This document shows, piece by piece, positions 16,957 to 24,926 of a stretch of DNA of 64,000 nt. The notes beneath the pieces were generated by a model, which saw nothing but the letters and a program-made list of their open reading frames with translations, was not told the origin of the DNA and did not search any database. The DNA is taken from positions 62,001 to 126,000 of the forward strand of contig NZ_JAXCLW010000010.1 of the NCBI RefSeq assembly GCF_034044715.1. The letters run 5' to 3'. Position 1 is the first letter of the stretch. The number at the start of each line of letters is the position of its first letter. This DNA is from Dongia_B soli (GTDB taxonomy: Bacteria > Pseudomonadota > Alphaproteobacteria > Dongiales > Dongiaceae). The position numbers and the translations under genes are program-made.

Positions 16957-16983
16957 TTGACCGGGGCCGCCGCCGGTTTGACA
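16957..16983 (-). promoter_or_regulatory. Candidate AraC-type operator upstream of the diol dehydratase operon
   Basis: The plus strand reads TTGACC, 15 bases, TTGACA, about 87 bases upstream of the dehydratase start. Spacing and orientation are identical to the elements at 6409 and 12658; one half-site differs by one base. This third copy ties the dehydratase operon to the BMC and transporter operons. Confidence 0.6.
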
Positions 16984-17084
16984 AGTAGAACTGATGTCGG
17001 GGATGGAGCGCACGCCGCAGTGCACAAAATGCGGGGGATTGCTGAATACCCTGAGCAGAACGCGGCCTGGGACAATTGTCGCTT

Positions 17085-17390
17085 TTACCCTGTTGCATCT
17101 GATTTTTCGGCCGAATTTCCGTAGAATAAGCCGCCAAACAGCGTCAGTCCAATCGATTGCCGGCTGCTGGCGCCTGCGCTGGTGTCGGAACGCGAGGCAA
17201 TACGCCGAAGATCGATGCCAATGCGGTCATGAGTACGCGACGGAAACGTTGGCGTGTTCCAGCCATTGCCGCTTCGATGATACTCATGCCCTCCTCGTGC
17301 CGTCCCTTCGCGAATTCGATAATCAAAATGGCATTCTTGCCGCGCGCCCAATCGTAACAACTGTCACAGAGTCTCTCCTGCCACGACAAG
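17085..17390 (-). pseudogene. Frameshifted remnant of an RND-family efflux pump inner-membrane gene
   Basis: Minus-strand fragments match the conserved late-transmembrane part of AcrB/MexB-like pumps but in several frames. One frame gives KNAILIIEFAKG followed by EEGMSIIEAAMAGTRQRFR and RVLMTALASIFGVLPR (17338 down to about 17190). The next frame continues SAGASSRQSIGLTLFGGLFYG (about 17170 to 17105). Upstream, VTVVTIGRAA appears in yet another frame where pumps have a TxIGLSAKN-like segment. Only about 90 of roughly 1040 codons survive, and there are at least two frameshifts. The rest of 16871-17430 contains no gene I can support besides the operator at 16957. Confidence 0.75.
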
Positions 17391-17430
17391 CCGAGAACGA
17401 TGCCGGGATTGCGGCATTCCGTTTCTGATG

Positions 17431-18762
17431 CTAACGCGCTGGCACCGCGCTGGGTTGTGCCTGCAATGACCGGCGGGCCGCGGCCGCATCCCACATTAAT
17501 CGCGGGTCGAAGATCTCAGCGGCGAACATCGTCAAGATGACCACGGCGCAAAAGGCGACCGCGCCCATGCCGGGCTCGATGGTGATGGCAGCGCCGAAAC
17601 GCACCAGGGCGCCGAGCAGGGATTCCATGAAGATGTCGACCATGGACCAGCGCCCGATCCACCGCACGACGTAATAGAGCCTGGTGCGGTCGCGCAGCCC
17701 GCCCGCATAGCCGGTCTGCACGGCGATCAGCATAATGGCCAGGCCGATCAGCTTGAGCACCGGCACGACGATACTGGCAAAGAAGACCAAAGCGGCGAGG
17801 GGATACATATGCGCATCGAGCAATTCCTCAACGCCGCCGAGGATGGTGCTGGGCGCTCCGGCACCGAGCTGCATCACCGTCAAGACGGGGAAGTAGTTGG
17901 CGGGGATGTAGAGGATCGCCGCCGCGATGATCAGTGCCCAGGTACGGGAGACGCTGTTGGGCTTGCGGACATGAAGGGCGCTGCCGCAGCGCGGGCAACA
18001 CGCATGTTTTCCTTGCGGCAGGCTGACGAGATGGCAGGTCTCACAGCCGACGGCCCCGGCGAGATTGGCCCGGGCGGGATGCAGTGGAATGCTCTCCGGA
18101 TCGTGGTACCCGAGGCGCTGCCAGATCAGCTCGCGGTCCAGAGCGGCGTCAGCCCAGATGATGGTGATGGTGAGCGCCATGAGGGCGAAGACGCCGGTCT
18201 CGAGCGTGATATGCACAAGATCGCCCAGCTTCACATAAGCCACGAAGACGCCGAGGATGAAGACTTCGATCATCGACCAGGGGCGCAATTTCTCCGCCAA
18301 AGCAAAAACCCGCCGCAAATGATGTGGTGGTGCGGCTTCATGCAGGCGCAGCAGGACATAGAGCGTGCCGAGAAGCTTGCCGGCCGGTGCAATCACGGTC
18401 ACGAAGACCACGACAACCGCCAGCATGCTCATACCGCGGCGTACGAGCTCCTCTGGCCCGGAAAAGAGACCGGCATGCAATGTGATGCCGGCTGTCTGCA
18501 CATGCATCAGCGTCGTAGCGCACATGACCGCCATCAGCACGATGGAGGCGAGAGTGAGAGCGATGCTGTGATCCAAGGGATGTGTGCTGACGCTGTAGAG
18601 CGTGATGCCGCAGCGCGCGCATTGGGCGCGCATGCCGGGGCCGATGGCGGGAACCGATTGAAGCAGACCACAACCGCCGCATTCGCGAAGCTGCGGCTGT
18701 GCCGGGGGCATTGCCGTCAGAGTATCGCTAATGGGGGCATCTGCGGCCGTCATCGGCGTCAC
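17431..18762 (-). CDS. pqiA: PqiA-like inner-membrane protein (paraquat-inducible protein A)
   Basis: A 443-residue membrane protein with two PqiA repeats. Each begins with a paired-CxxC zinc-ribbon-like element: ECGGCGLLQSV plus CARCGITLY near residues 28-60, and GCETCHLVSL plus CCPRCGSALH near 238-265. Each is followed by about four transmembrane helices. PqiA is the inner-membrane partner of the PqiB needle, in a system thought to move lipids between membranes. It starts with GTG overlapping the pqiC stop by four bases (a downstream ATG at 18753 is the alternative). In enterobacteria pqiA comes first; here it is last. Confidence 0.93.
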   Translation of the reverse strand: MTPMTAADAPISDTLTAMPPAQPQLRECGGCGLLQSVPAIGPGMRAQCARCGITLYSVSTHPLDHSIALTLASIVLMAVMCATTLMHVQTAGITLHAGLFSGPEELVRRGMSMLAVVVVFVTVIAPAGKLLGTLYVLLRLHEAAPPHHLRRVFALAEKLRPWSMIEVFILGVFVAYVKLGDLVHITLETGVFALMALTITIIWADAALDRELIWQRLGYHDPESIPLHPARANLAGAVGCETCHLVSLPQGKHACCPRCGSALHVRKPNSVSRTWALIIAAAILYIPANYFPVLTVMQLGAGAPSTILGGVEELLDAHMYPLAALVFFASIVVPVLKLIGLAIMLIAVQTGYAGGLRDRTRLYYVVRWIGRWSMVDIFMESLLGALVRFGAAITIEPGMGAVAFCAVVILTMFAAEIFDPRLMWDAAAARRSLQAQPSAVPAR

Positions 18763-19349
18763 CGCGCCGTTCTTCCTGTTGCGATTATGGGGGCGAGCTT
18801 ATCGGCGAGCTGTCCCAAAGCGACGCTGATCGCTGCGACTTCCCCCTGAACATCCGAGCCCGACGGCGGCACGCTGAAGCGAAAGCTCTGCAGGCGGGGC
18901 GCTTCCTGGTCTTTGTAGTTGATGCTTGCCTGGGCCTGCAGGATGACATGTCCCGCCGCATCCTGGTCGAGCCGCAGGATATTCAGCTCGACTGTCGCAT
19001 CCGGTGAAACCGAGACCGCGCCGCTCTCGCCGAGCACTGTGCTTTGCGGCAGGCGCTGGCTGAGTTCCTCGACCAGAACGCGGCTAAGCATTGCCGATAA
19101 GGGTTCGCCCCACCAGTCATTCTCCAGCACATCCAGCTTATAGCCTTCCGAGGAACGGACGATCTGCTGCCGTTCCAGATAACGCGCAAGGGAAATCTGT
19201 TGGAGCACGATCACCGCAGGCCCGGCTTTGTGTTCGGCGCCCGATACCGGGGCGATGGTGTAGAGCTGTGGGCTCGGCGAGGCGCAGCCGCCAAGCGCAA
19301 CTGTCAATCCCAGCGTGGCAATGAAGAGTTGCCGCGGCATCTTTGTCAT
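18759..19349 (-). CDS. pqiC: PqiC-like outer-membrane lipoprotein
   Basis: A 196-residue lipoprotein of the ABC-type auxiliary (DUF330) family. The signal peptide ends in the lipobox VALGGC, acylated at the cysteine near residue 22. The mature part contains SPQLYTIAPVSG, VIVLQQISLARYLERQQIV and NDWWGEPLSAMLSRVLVEEL, typical of PqiC/YmbA. It should bind the outer-membrane end of the PqiB tube. Both neighbours overlap it by four bases, so the three genes are translationally coupled. Confidence 0.92.
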   Translation of the reverse strand: MTKMPRQLFIATLGLTVALGGCASPSPQLYTIAPVSGAEHKAGPAVIVLQQISLARYLERQQIVRSSEGYKLDVLENDWWGEPLSAMLSRVLVEELSQRLPQSTVLGESGAVSVSPDATVELNILRLDQDAAGHVILQAQASINYKDQEAPRLQSFRFSVPPSGSDVQGEVAAISVALGQLADKLAPIIATGRTAR

Positions 19350-21073
19350 TCAAGCCCCCCCGCCGGTCTGCCTTTGATGAATGCTTCCGGATGCTGCACG
19401 AGCATGTCGGCCAACGACCGGAAGGAGCGAACCGCTTCGTTAAGCTGCACGATGAGCCGCTGCAGGTCGCGGCTGAATTTGGTGTTGTCGCCGTAGCCGG
19501 TATTCAGCGACAGGAACAGCCGATCGACATTGGTCATGGTCTTTTGCAGGCCCATCATCACTTGCGGCAATTGCTTGAAAGCCGGTCCTGTTCCGGTGTT
19601 GAGCTCGCGCACGAAGGCGCTCGCTTCTTTGACGGCGCCGGCTGCTTCAGCAAGCGTCTGCCGCAGCTCTGTACTCCTGGAGAGGTCGTTGGCCGAAGCC
19701 AGGATGCCGTTGAGGCTTGCGCCGATCTGGGCAAAGGGAATTGCATTCAGTTTATTGAGCAGGTCGGTTGCGGAGGTTTGCAGGCCGCTCAAGCCGGCGG
19801 CATCGCTGGCCGGGAGCACCACATCCGTGCCTTCCATCCGCGCCGTCGCCGGCGTGGCGCTCGGTATGAATTCGAGCGCCACGACCTGTTGGCCGGTCAG
19901 CAGATTGCTGCTCTGCAGCGTCGCGCGCAGGCCGCGCTTCACCATGGTGTCCGCGGCTTCCAGGGCCGTCTTGAAAACCGCTTTCGTACCGACGCCCAGG
20001 ATGCGTTCCGGTTCGATCTCATAATGGACCGGAGCCAGGATATCGTTTCTGTCGCCATCATAGACCAGCCCGACGGCGGTGACGCGGCCGATGGTAAGGC
20101 CGTGCATCGTCACTTCAGATCCGGGCGCAATGCCCCGGACGGAGCCAGAGAAATAGGAGATAACCGGGATCTTCCGGTTATAGGAAGCAGCATCGGCGGT
20201 GTCGCGATCGGGGAATAGTGGGAAAACGTGGTTCTGCACACTCGTGGTGCGGCCATGGCTTTGGGGCGGGGTTTCGAAAGCCATGCCGCCCAGCAGGATG
20301 GCGCGCAGGGATTCGACCTGAAGCTCGACACCGCCGCCGCCGAATTTCACGGAAACGCCCGACGCGTTCCAGAAGCGGGTATCGTCATTCACATAGGCGT
20401 CATAGGGGGCACGGACGAAAGTCCGGATCGTGACGCTTTCCGCCATATCGGCGATGTCCCAGCCGAGCACTTCGCCGACATCGAGATCGCGGAAGAAAAC
20501 AGGCGAGCCGACGGAAATCGAGCCTAAGCGGTTGGCCTTGATCAGAAAGGTGCGGCCCGGCACATGCGCTTCCTGGACCGGCGGATCTTCGCGTCCGACG
20601 AAGTTCCGTTTCGGCTTCCCCGGCTTTTCAGGCGGCAGCATCGCGATATAGGAGCCGGAGAGCACAGTCTCCAGTCCGGAGACATTGCCTGCGAATAATC
20701 GTGGCTTGACCACCCAGAACACTGTTTGATCGGTCAGCAGCGGCTCGGCTTCGCGCGTCGTCGCGATTGTCACGATGACACGCGAATTGTCTGGGGTAAG
20801 GGTGAAGCTTTGGACTGTGCCGAAGACGATATCCTTGAAGCGCAATTGCGATTGCCCAGCCGTCAGGCCTTCGGCGCTTTCGAATGAGACCGTGATCGTC
20901 GGGCCCTTCTTCGACCAGGTATCCCAGGCAAGCCAGCCGCCGATTGCAATGGCAACCAACGGAATGATCCAGATAATCGGGATGCGCCGTGCGCGGCGCG
21001 TCTTTGCCTGCGGATGCGCCGGTTCTGCCGAATGTGGCGCCTCCTGCGCGGGTGGCTCGATGATGTCACTCAT
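19346..21073 (-). CDS. pqiB: PqiB-like MCE-domain protein
   Basis: A 575-residue protein with a cytoplasmic tail, one membrane anchor (IPIIWIIPLVAIAIGGWLAW, about 32-51) and MlaD/MCE repeats starting with ITVSFESAEGLTAGQSQLRF, ISVGSPVFFRDLDVGEVLGW and ISYFSGSVRGIAPGSEVTMH. A long helical C-terminus (about 430-575) follows, as in PqiB, where three stacked MCE rings make a periplasmic tube. I chose the ATG at 21073 because AAGGAA lies eight bases upstream; the longer frame has no good site. It is the first gene of the operon, with 380 bases of non-coding DNA upstream that contain only the terminator at 21406. Confidence 0.93.
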   Translation of the reverse strand: MSDIIEPPAQEAPHSAEPAHPQAKTRRARRIPIIWIIPLVAIAIGGWLAWDTWSKKGPTITVSFESAEGLTAGQSQLRFKDIVFGTVQSFTLTPDNSRVIVTIATTREAEPLLTDQTVFWVVKPRLFAGNVSGLETVLSGSYIAMLPPEKPGKPKRNFVGREDPPVQEAHVPGRTFLIKANRLGSISVGSPVFFRDLDVGEVLGWDIADMAESVTIRTFVRAPYDAYVNDDTRFWNASGVSVKFGGGGVELQVESLRAILLGGMAFETPPQSHGRTTSVQNHVFPLFPDRDTADAASYNRKIPVISYFSGSVRGIAPGSEVTMHGLTIGRVTAVGLVYDGDRNDILAPVHYEIEPERILGVGTKAVFKTALEAADTMVKRGLRATLQSSNLLTGQQVVALEFIPSATPATARMEGTDVVLPASDAAGLSGLQTSATDLLNKLNAIPFAQIGASLNGILASANDLSRSTELRQTLAEAAGAVKEASAFVRELNTGTGPAFKQLPQVMMGLQKTMTNVDRLFLSLNTGYGDNTKFSRDLQRLIVQLNEAVRSFRSLADMLVQHPEAFIKGRPAGGLE

Positions 21074-21405
21074 GGGAGTTCCTTCTTTCGAGCTGTTTTG
21101 CCTGTCCTGCAGCGCGCGGAGGCGACCCCCGGTTACGCCGATCGAACTCAACGCATGGTCGGTACGTAATGCGGTCCAGAAAATAACGTGACTTCAGAAG
21201 TAGCCTGCCGATCGATCTGATGCAGTCGTCATGGGTTCCATCTTCACCAGTCACTTGAAGGGCGAATCGATGGGACAAGGGGAATAGTCCAAACCCGCAT
21301 GCTATAGTCGTCTAATTCTTATACAGCGGGCCGGGCTCCGTCAAATGGTCGGCAATGCCCCATTGGGCGTTGGGGGAATCCCCGGCTTGCAGGCAGCGAA
21401 TGCAT

Positions 21406-21433
21406 AAAGGGCAGCCTTGCGGGGCTGCCCTTT
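21406..21433 (-). terminator. Rho-independent terminator of the 5-oxoproline-cluster ABC operon
   Basis: Positions 21406-21416 (AAAGGGCAGCC) pair perfectly with 21423-21433 (GGCTGCCCTTT) around a six-base loop. On the minus strand the stem ends in TTTAT. It lies twenty bases after the stop of the ATPase gene (21453), exactly where the minus-strand operon should end. The stretch 21074-21452 shows nothing else. Confidence 0.85.
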
Positions 21434-21452
21434 ACTGCGACCCAAGCCGAGA

Positions 21453-22562
21453 TCAGCTTGGTTCCGCGTGGAGCGGTATGATTCTGTCGGTCTTCACGGC
21501 AAGCCGGACCCTGGCGCCGGATGCTAGATCCTGGTTAGTGGTCGCCGAGGCGACGATGATCTGGCCGTCGGCGAGCTTGAACTGGAAGTCCGTATAGATG
21601 CCGCGATAGACGACTCGTTCCAGTACTGCATCGAAAGCGGTCTCGCCCTCCGCGACATTTCCGACGGAGTGGGCATTAATGCGGATGTCTTCGTTGCGGA
21701 TGGCGACCGCGGGCGGATTGGCGGGATTGGCCACGGCACCGCAATCGAGGCGGAAGGCAGCGCAGTCGAAGACGGTTTGCGTCCCGCTGCCGATAAAACG
21801 TCCTTCGACAACATTGCTGCCGCGGAAGAACTGCGCGACGAATTTCGTGCGGGGCTGGCGGAACAAAGCCTGGGGCGCATCGACCTGCACCAGATAGCCC
21901 CAATTGAGCACGGCGACGCGGTCGCTCATGGTCAGGGCTTCTTCCTGATCATGGGTGACATAGACGAACGCGGTGCCGGTGGCGCGCTGGATATCCTTGA
22001 GCTGAACCTGCATCTCACGCCGGATCTTTTCGTCGAGCGCGGAAAGCGGCTCATCGAGCAGCAGCAGGCGGGGACGCGGCGCCAAGGCGCGGGCGATGGC
22101 GACGCGCTGCTGCTCGCCACCGGAGAGCTTGGTCACCGGCTTGTCCTCGAAACCGGGCAGGCTCACCAGATCGAGCAGTTCCGAGACGCGCTCGCGCAAG
22201 GCCGCGCGATCGAGATTACTGCGCCGCAGACCATAGCCGATATTCTGCGCCACGGTCATATGCGGGAAATTGGCATATTGCTGGAACACCATGCCAAGGC
22301 CGCGCCGCCAGGGCGGCAGATCGGTCACGTCCTCGCCATTGATGAGGATGCGGCCGCCATCGGGCTGTTCCAGGCCGGAGATCATGCGCAGGACGGTGGA
22401 TTTGCCGGAACCGCTGGGGCCCAGCATCGTGAAGAACTCGCCATTGCCGACCTGGAGATCGACACCGGCGGCGGTTACGCGGTCGCCGAATTTCTTCCAG
22501 ACGGTGCGGACGTGAAGGAGGGGAGCGGAAGCCGCTGCAGCCTGCATTGATACATCCTGCAT
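21453..22562 (-). CDS. ABC transporter ATP-binding protein, PotA-like
   Basis: A 369-residue ATPase with Walker A GPSGSGKST, VFQQYANFPHM Q-loop, LSGGEQQRVAIARAL signature, LLLLDEPLSALD Walker B, YVTHDQEEAL H-loop and a TOBE-like C-terminal domain. It is the last gene of the minus-strand importer operon 21453-26105, nine bases after the pyroglutamyl-peptidase gene. A second ATG (codon 6) is an equally possible start. Confidence 0.94.
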   Translation of the reverse strand: MQDVSMQAAAASAPLLHVRTVWKKFGDRVTAAGVDLQVGNGEFFTMLGPSGSGKSTVLRMISGLEQPDGGRILINGEDVTDLPPWRRGLGMVFQQYANFPHMTVAQNIGYGLRRSNLDRAALRERVSELLDLVSLPGFEDKPVTKLSGGEQQRVAIARALAPRPRLLLLDEPLSALDEKIRREMQVQLKDIQRATGTAFVYVTHDQEEALTMSDRVAVLNWGYLVQVDAPQALFRQPRTKFVAQFFRGSNVVEGRFIGSGTQTVFDCAAFRLDCGAVANPANPPAVAIRNEDIRINAHSVGNVAEGETAFDAVLERVVYRGIYTDFQFKLADGQIIVASATTNQDLASGARVRLAVKTDRIIPLHAEPS

Positions 22563-22570
22563 GGGCGGGT

Positions 22571-23230
22571 TCAGCCTTGATCGAGAGAGAGTAACAATGC
22601 CGTGCGGACGGCATCGAGCATCATGTCCAGGCTCATCGAGGCGAGATCGGCGCGCTGATGCAGTTCGAGACGGCCTTCCGCGAGGAGATCGTCGAGCAGA
22701 TCTGCCACCTGCTGCGGCAGATAAGGCAGATGGATGAAGCCGCAGCGTGTCTCCAGGCCCAGGCGCTGACAGGCACCGAGCGCCCGATAGAGCGTGGTGT
22801 TACACAGGAACGTGCCGGCGGTATCCGAACTGCGCGCCGGAATGCCCTTGCCGCGCAAGGCGGCGATGATCTTCGCGACCGGCAGGGTGACGGCGCGGCC
22901 ATCGGGGCCGCCGGGCTCGATCGGCGTATCGAGCGGACGCTGGCCATCATTATCGGCGATTTCGAAACTGGCGCGGTTGACGGCGATCCGTTCGAGCCGG
23001 ATGACCGCTTCGCCGGGCCACAGGCCGAGCGACGCGATCACCACCGGCTTATGCTTGGCGATCGCGTCTTCCAGCGGTTTCTTCGCGGCATCGAAGGAAA
23101 CCGGCAGGAGCAGGCCGCGAACCACGGCATCGCGGATCGTGCTGCCGTCGAGCGCCCGGACGATCTCGGCCGAGGGATTGAGCGGCCTGCCGCCATAGGG
23201 TTGGAAGCCGGTAAGGAGGATTTCGCGCAT
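22571..23230 (-). CDS. pcp: Pyroglutamyl-peptidase I (pyrrolidone-carboxylate peptidase)
   Basis: A 219-residue cysteine peptidase of family C15 that removes N-terminal 5-oxoproline from peptides. The start ILLTGFQPYGG, the glutamate in EAVIRLERIAVNRA, the nucleophile in SDTAGTFLCNTTLY and the histidine in CGFIHLPYLPQQ are all in place. I start it at the ATG at 23230, four bases after the permease stop, which gives the family's usual N-terminus. Being embedded inside an ABC operon, it points to import of pyroglutamyl peptides or 5-oxoproline and links to the 5-oxoprolinase on the other strand. Confidence 0.93.
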   Translation of the reverse strand: MREILLTGFQPYGGRPLNPSAEIVRALDGSTIRDAVVRGLLLPVSFDAAKKPLEDAIAKHKPVVIASLGLWPGEAVIRLERIAVNRASFEIADNDGQRPLDTPIEPGGPDGRAVTLPVAKIIAALRGKGIPARSSDTAGTFLCNTTLYRALGACQRLGLETRCGFIHLPYLPQQVADLLDDLLAEGRLELHQRADLASMSLDMMLDAVRTALLLSLDQG

Positions 23231-23234
23231 GATC

Positions 23235-24017
23235 TCAACCTTCATTCGCTGTCGTCGCGGCCTGGCCCCGGCGTCCCAGCACCACCAGCGCCAGGATGAG
23301 GAGTAGCGTTACCGCGATGATGAGGCTCATCAAAGCATACATATTAGGCGTCAGGCCGACCTGCTGGTAGCGCGACCAGACGAAGGTCTGAACCGTGTTA
23401 TTGCCGCCTTGCACGATGGCAGTTCGGACCGTCTCGTTGAAGGACAGGATAATTGAGAAGATCGCCGCGCCACTGATGCCGGGCGCGATCTGCGGCAATT
23501 CGATATCCCAGAAAGCCTGCAGGCGATTGGAGCCACAAGTATAGGCGGCTTCCAGATAGATCGTGTCGAAGCCGGACATCACCGTCAGTATGATCAGGAA
23601 GGCGAAGGGCAGGGCCCAGAGGATCTGCACCACCGCCATGGTGAAGAGCGAGGGCGGGATCGCCGTCAACTTGAAGAACAGGCTGGTGGAAACGCCCATG
23701 CTGGCGCCGGGGATGAAGAGCGGCAGCAGGATCACCGTGATGATCAGCCGGGGAATGCCGAAAGCGCGCACCGCTTGGGCGGCAGCGAGGCCGAGCAGTG
23801 GTGCTGCGATGCCGACGATGATCGCGAGAATGACGGAATTGAGCAGCGCGCCCATCAACATCTGGTCGCCGGCGATAGCGCCGAAGCTGGTGAAATTCAT
23901 CGTGCCGGTGGCCGGGTCCTGCATGGCGAGGAGGACCGGCGGTACCAACGGCGCATAAAGAAAGACGAGGACGCCGATCAGAAAGAGCCAGACGAGACTG
24001 CGAGATGTCATGGTCAC
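23235..24017 (-). CDS. ABC transporter permease, PotC-like
   Basis: A 260-residue permease with an N-terminal helix LVWLFLIGVLVFLYAPLVPP and the coupling loop EAAYTCGSNRLQAFWDIELP, followed by ISGAAIFSIILSFNETVRTA. GTG at 24017 overlaps the upstream permease stop by four bases; the ATG two codons in is the alternative. It works with the permease at 24014-24889. Confidence 0.92.
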   Translation of the reverse strand: MTMTSRSLVWLFLIGVLVFLYAPLVPPVLLAMQDPATGTMNFTSFGAIAGDQMLMGALLNSVILAIIVGIAAPLLGLAAAQAVRAFGIPRLIITVILLPLFIPGASMGVSTSLFFKLTAIPPSLFTMAVVQILWALPFAFLIILTVMSGFDTIYLEAAYTCGSNRLQAFWDIELPQIAPGISGAAIFSIILSFNETVRTAIVQGGNNTVQTFVWSRYQQVGLTPNMYALMSLIIAVTLLLILALVVLGRRGQAATTANEG

Positions 24018-24889
24018 CGTCCCAGCATCTTGCCGAGGAAGAGCCGCAGGTCGAAGAAGCGCAGCCAGAGGGTGAGCATCAGCAGCATGCAGCCGACCAC
24101 GACCGAGGACATGGCCGCGGCCATCGGATAGTTCAGCACATCGAGCGAACTGGTGATCGCATTGCCCATGAGCTGGTAGCCGACGCCGCCCAGGATCTGC
24201 GAGACGGCGACCTCGCCGAAGGAACCGACGAAGCCGAAGATCGCCGCGGCGGAGACGCCGGGCAAGGAGAGTGGCAGGACCACCCGCAGGAAGGTGCCGA
24301 GCGGCGGTTCGCCCAGCATCCAGCTTGCCTCGATCAGCCGCCGGTCGATGGCGCTGAGCGAAAGCCAGATGGGATAGACCATGAAGGGCATATAGGCGGC
24401 GATGAGGCCAAGATAGACAGAGAAATCACTGAACAGCAGCCAGTCCACGGGTGCGCCGGTCAGGCCGATCAGCTGCAGAAACCCGTTGATCGGCCCCGTG
24501 CGTCCTAGAAGATAAGCCCAGGCGAAGGTCCGGATCACGTAATTCACCAGGAAGGGCACCGAGAGCAGAAACAGGAAAATCCGGGTGCGCTGGGGTGACA
24601 GTTTGAAGGTCGCGAGATAGGCGACCAAATAGGCGATCGCCAGCATGATGATTGTCGCGCTGGCTGCCACCCAGAAGCTGCGTTGAAGGACCGTGAAGCG
24701 CGCGCCCTCAAAGAAGAGGGCGTATGAAGCCAGGGTGAAACCTGGCTTCATGCCGATCATCTGCCGCTCCCAGAAGCTGACCATCAAGGTCAGCACCAGC
24801 GGAGCGATAATAGCGACGGCGCAGATCAGAACGGGTCCGCCAAGCAGCGCTATCGTGCCGGCATCGCGGCGCTTTATAGCAAAGCTCAT
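24014..24889 (-). CDS. ABC transporter permease, PotB-like
   Basis: A 291-residue permease with a first helix ALLGGPVLICAVAIIAPLVL and the EAA loop EASWMLGEPPLGTFLRVVLP, followed by VSAAAIFGFVGSFGEVAVS. It is the second gene of the operon, 37 bases after the binding-protein gene. About six transmembrane helices are visible. Confidence 0.92.
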   Translation of the reverse strand: MSFAIKRRDAGTIALLGGPVLICAVAIIAPLVLTLMVSFWERQMIGMKPGFTLASYALFFEGARFTVLQRSFWVAASATIIMLAIAYLVAYLATFKLSPQRTRIFLFLLSVPFLVNYVIRTFAWAYLLGRTGPINGFLQLIGLTGAPVDWLLFSDFSVYLGLIAAYMPFMVYPIWLSLSAIDRRLIEASWMLGEPPLGTFLRVVLPLSLPGVSAAAIFGFVGSFGEVAVSQILGGVGYQLMGNAITSSLDVLNYPMAAAMSSVVVGCMLLMLTLWLRFFDLRLFLGKMLGR

Positions 24890-24926
24890 GATACCCGTCC
24901 CAGAAATCCCGGTCCCAAATTGGCGC

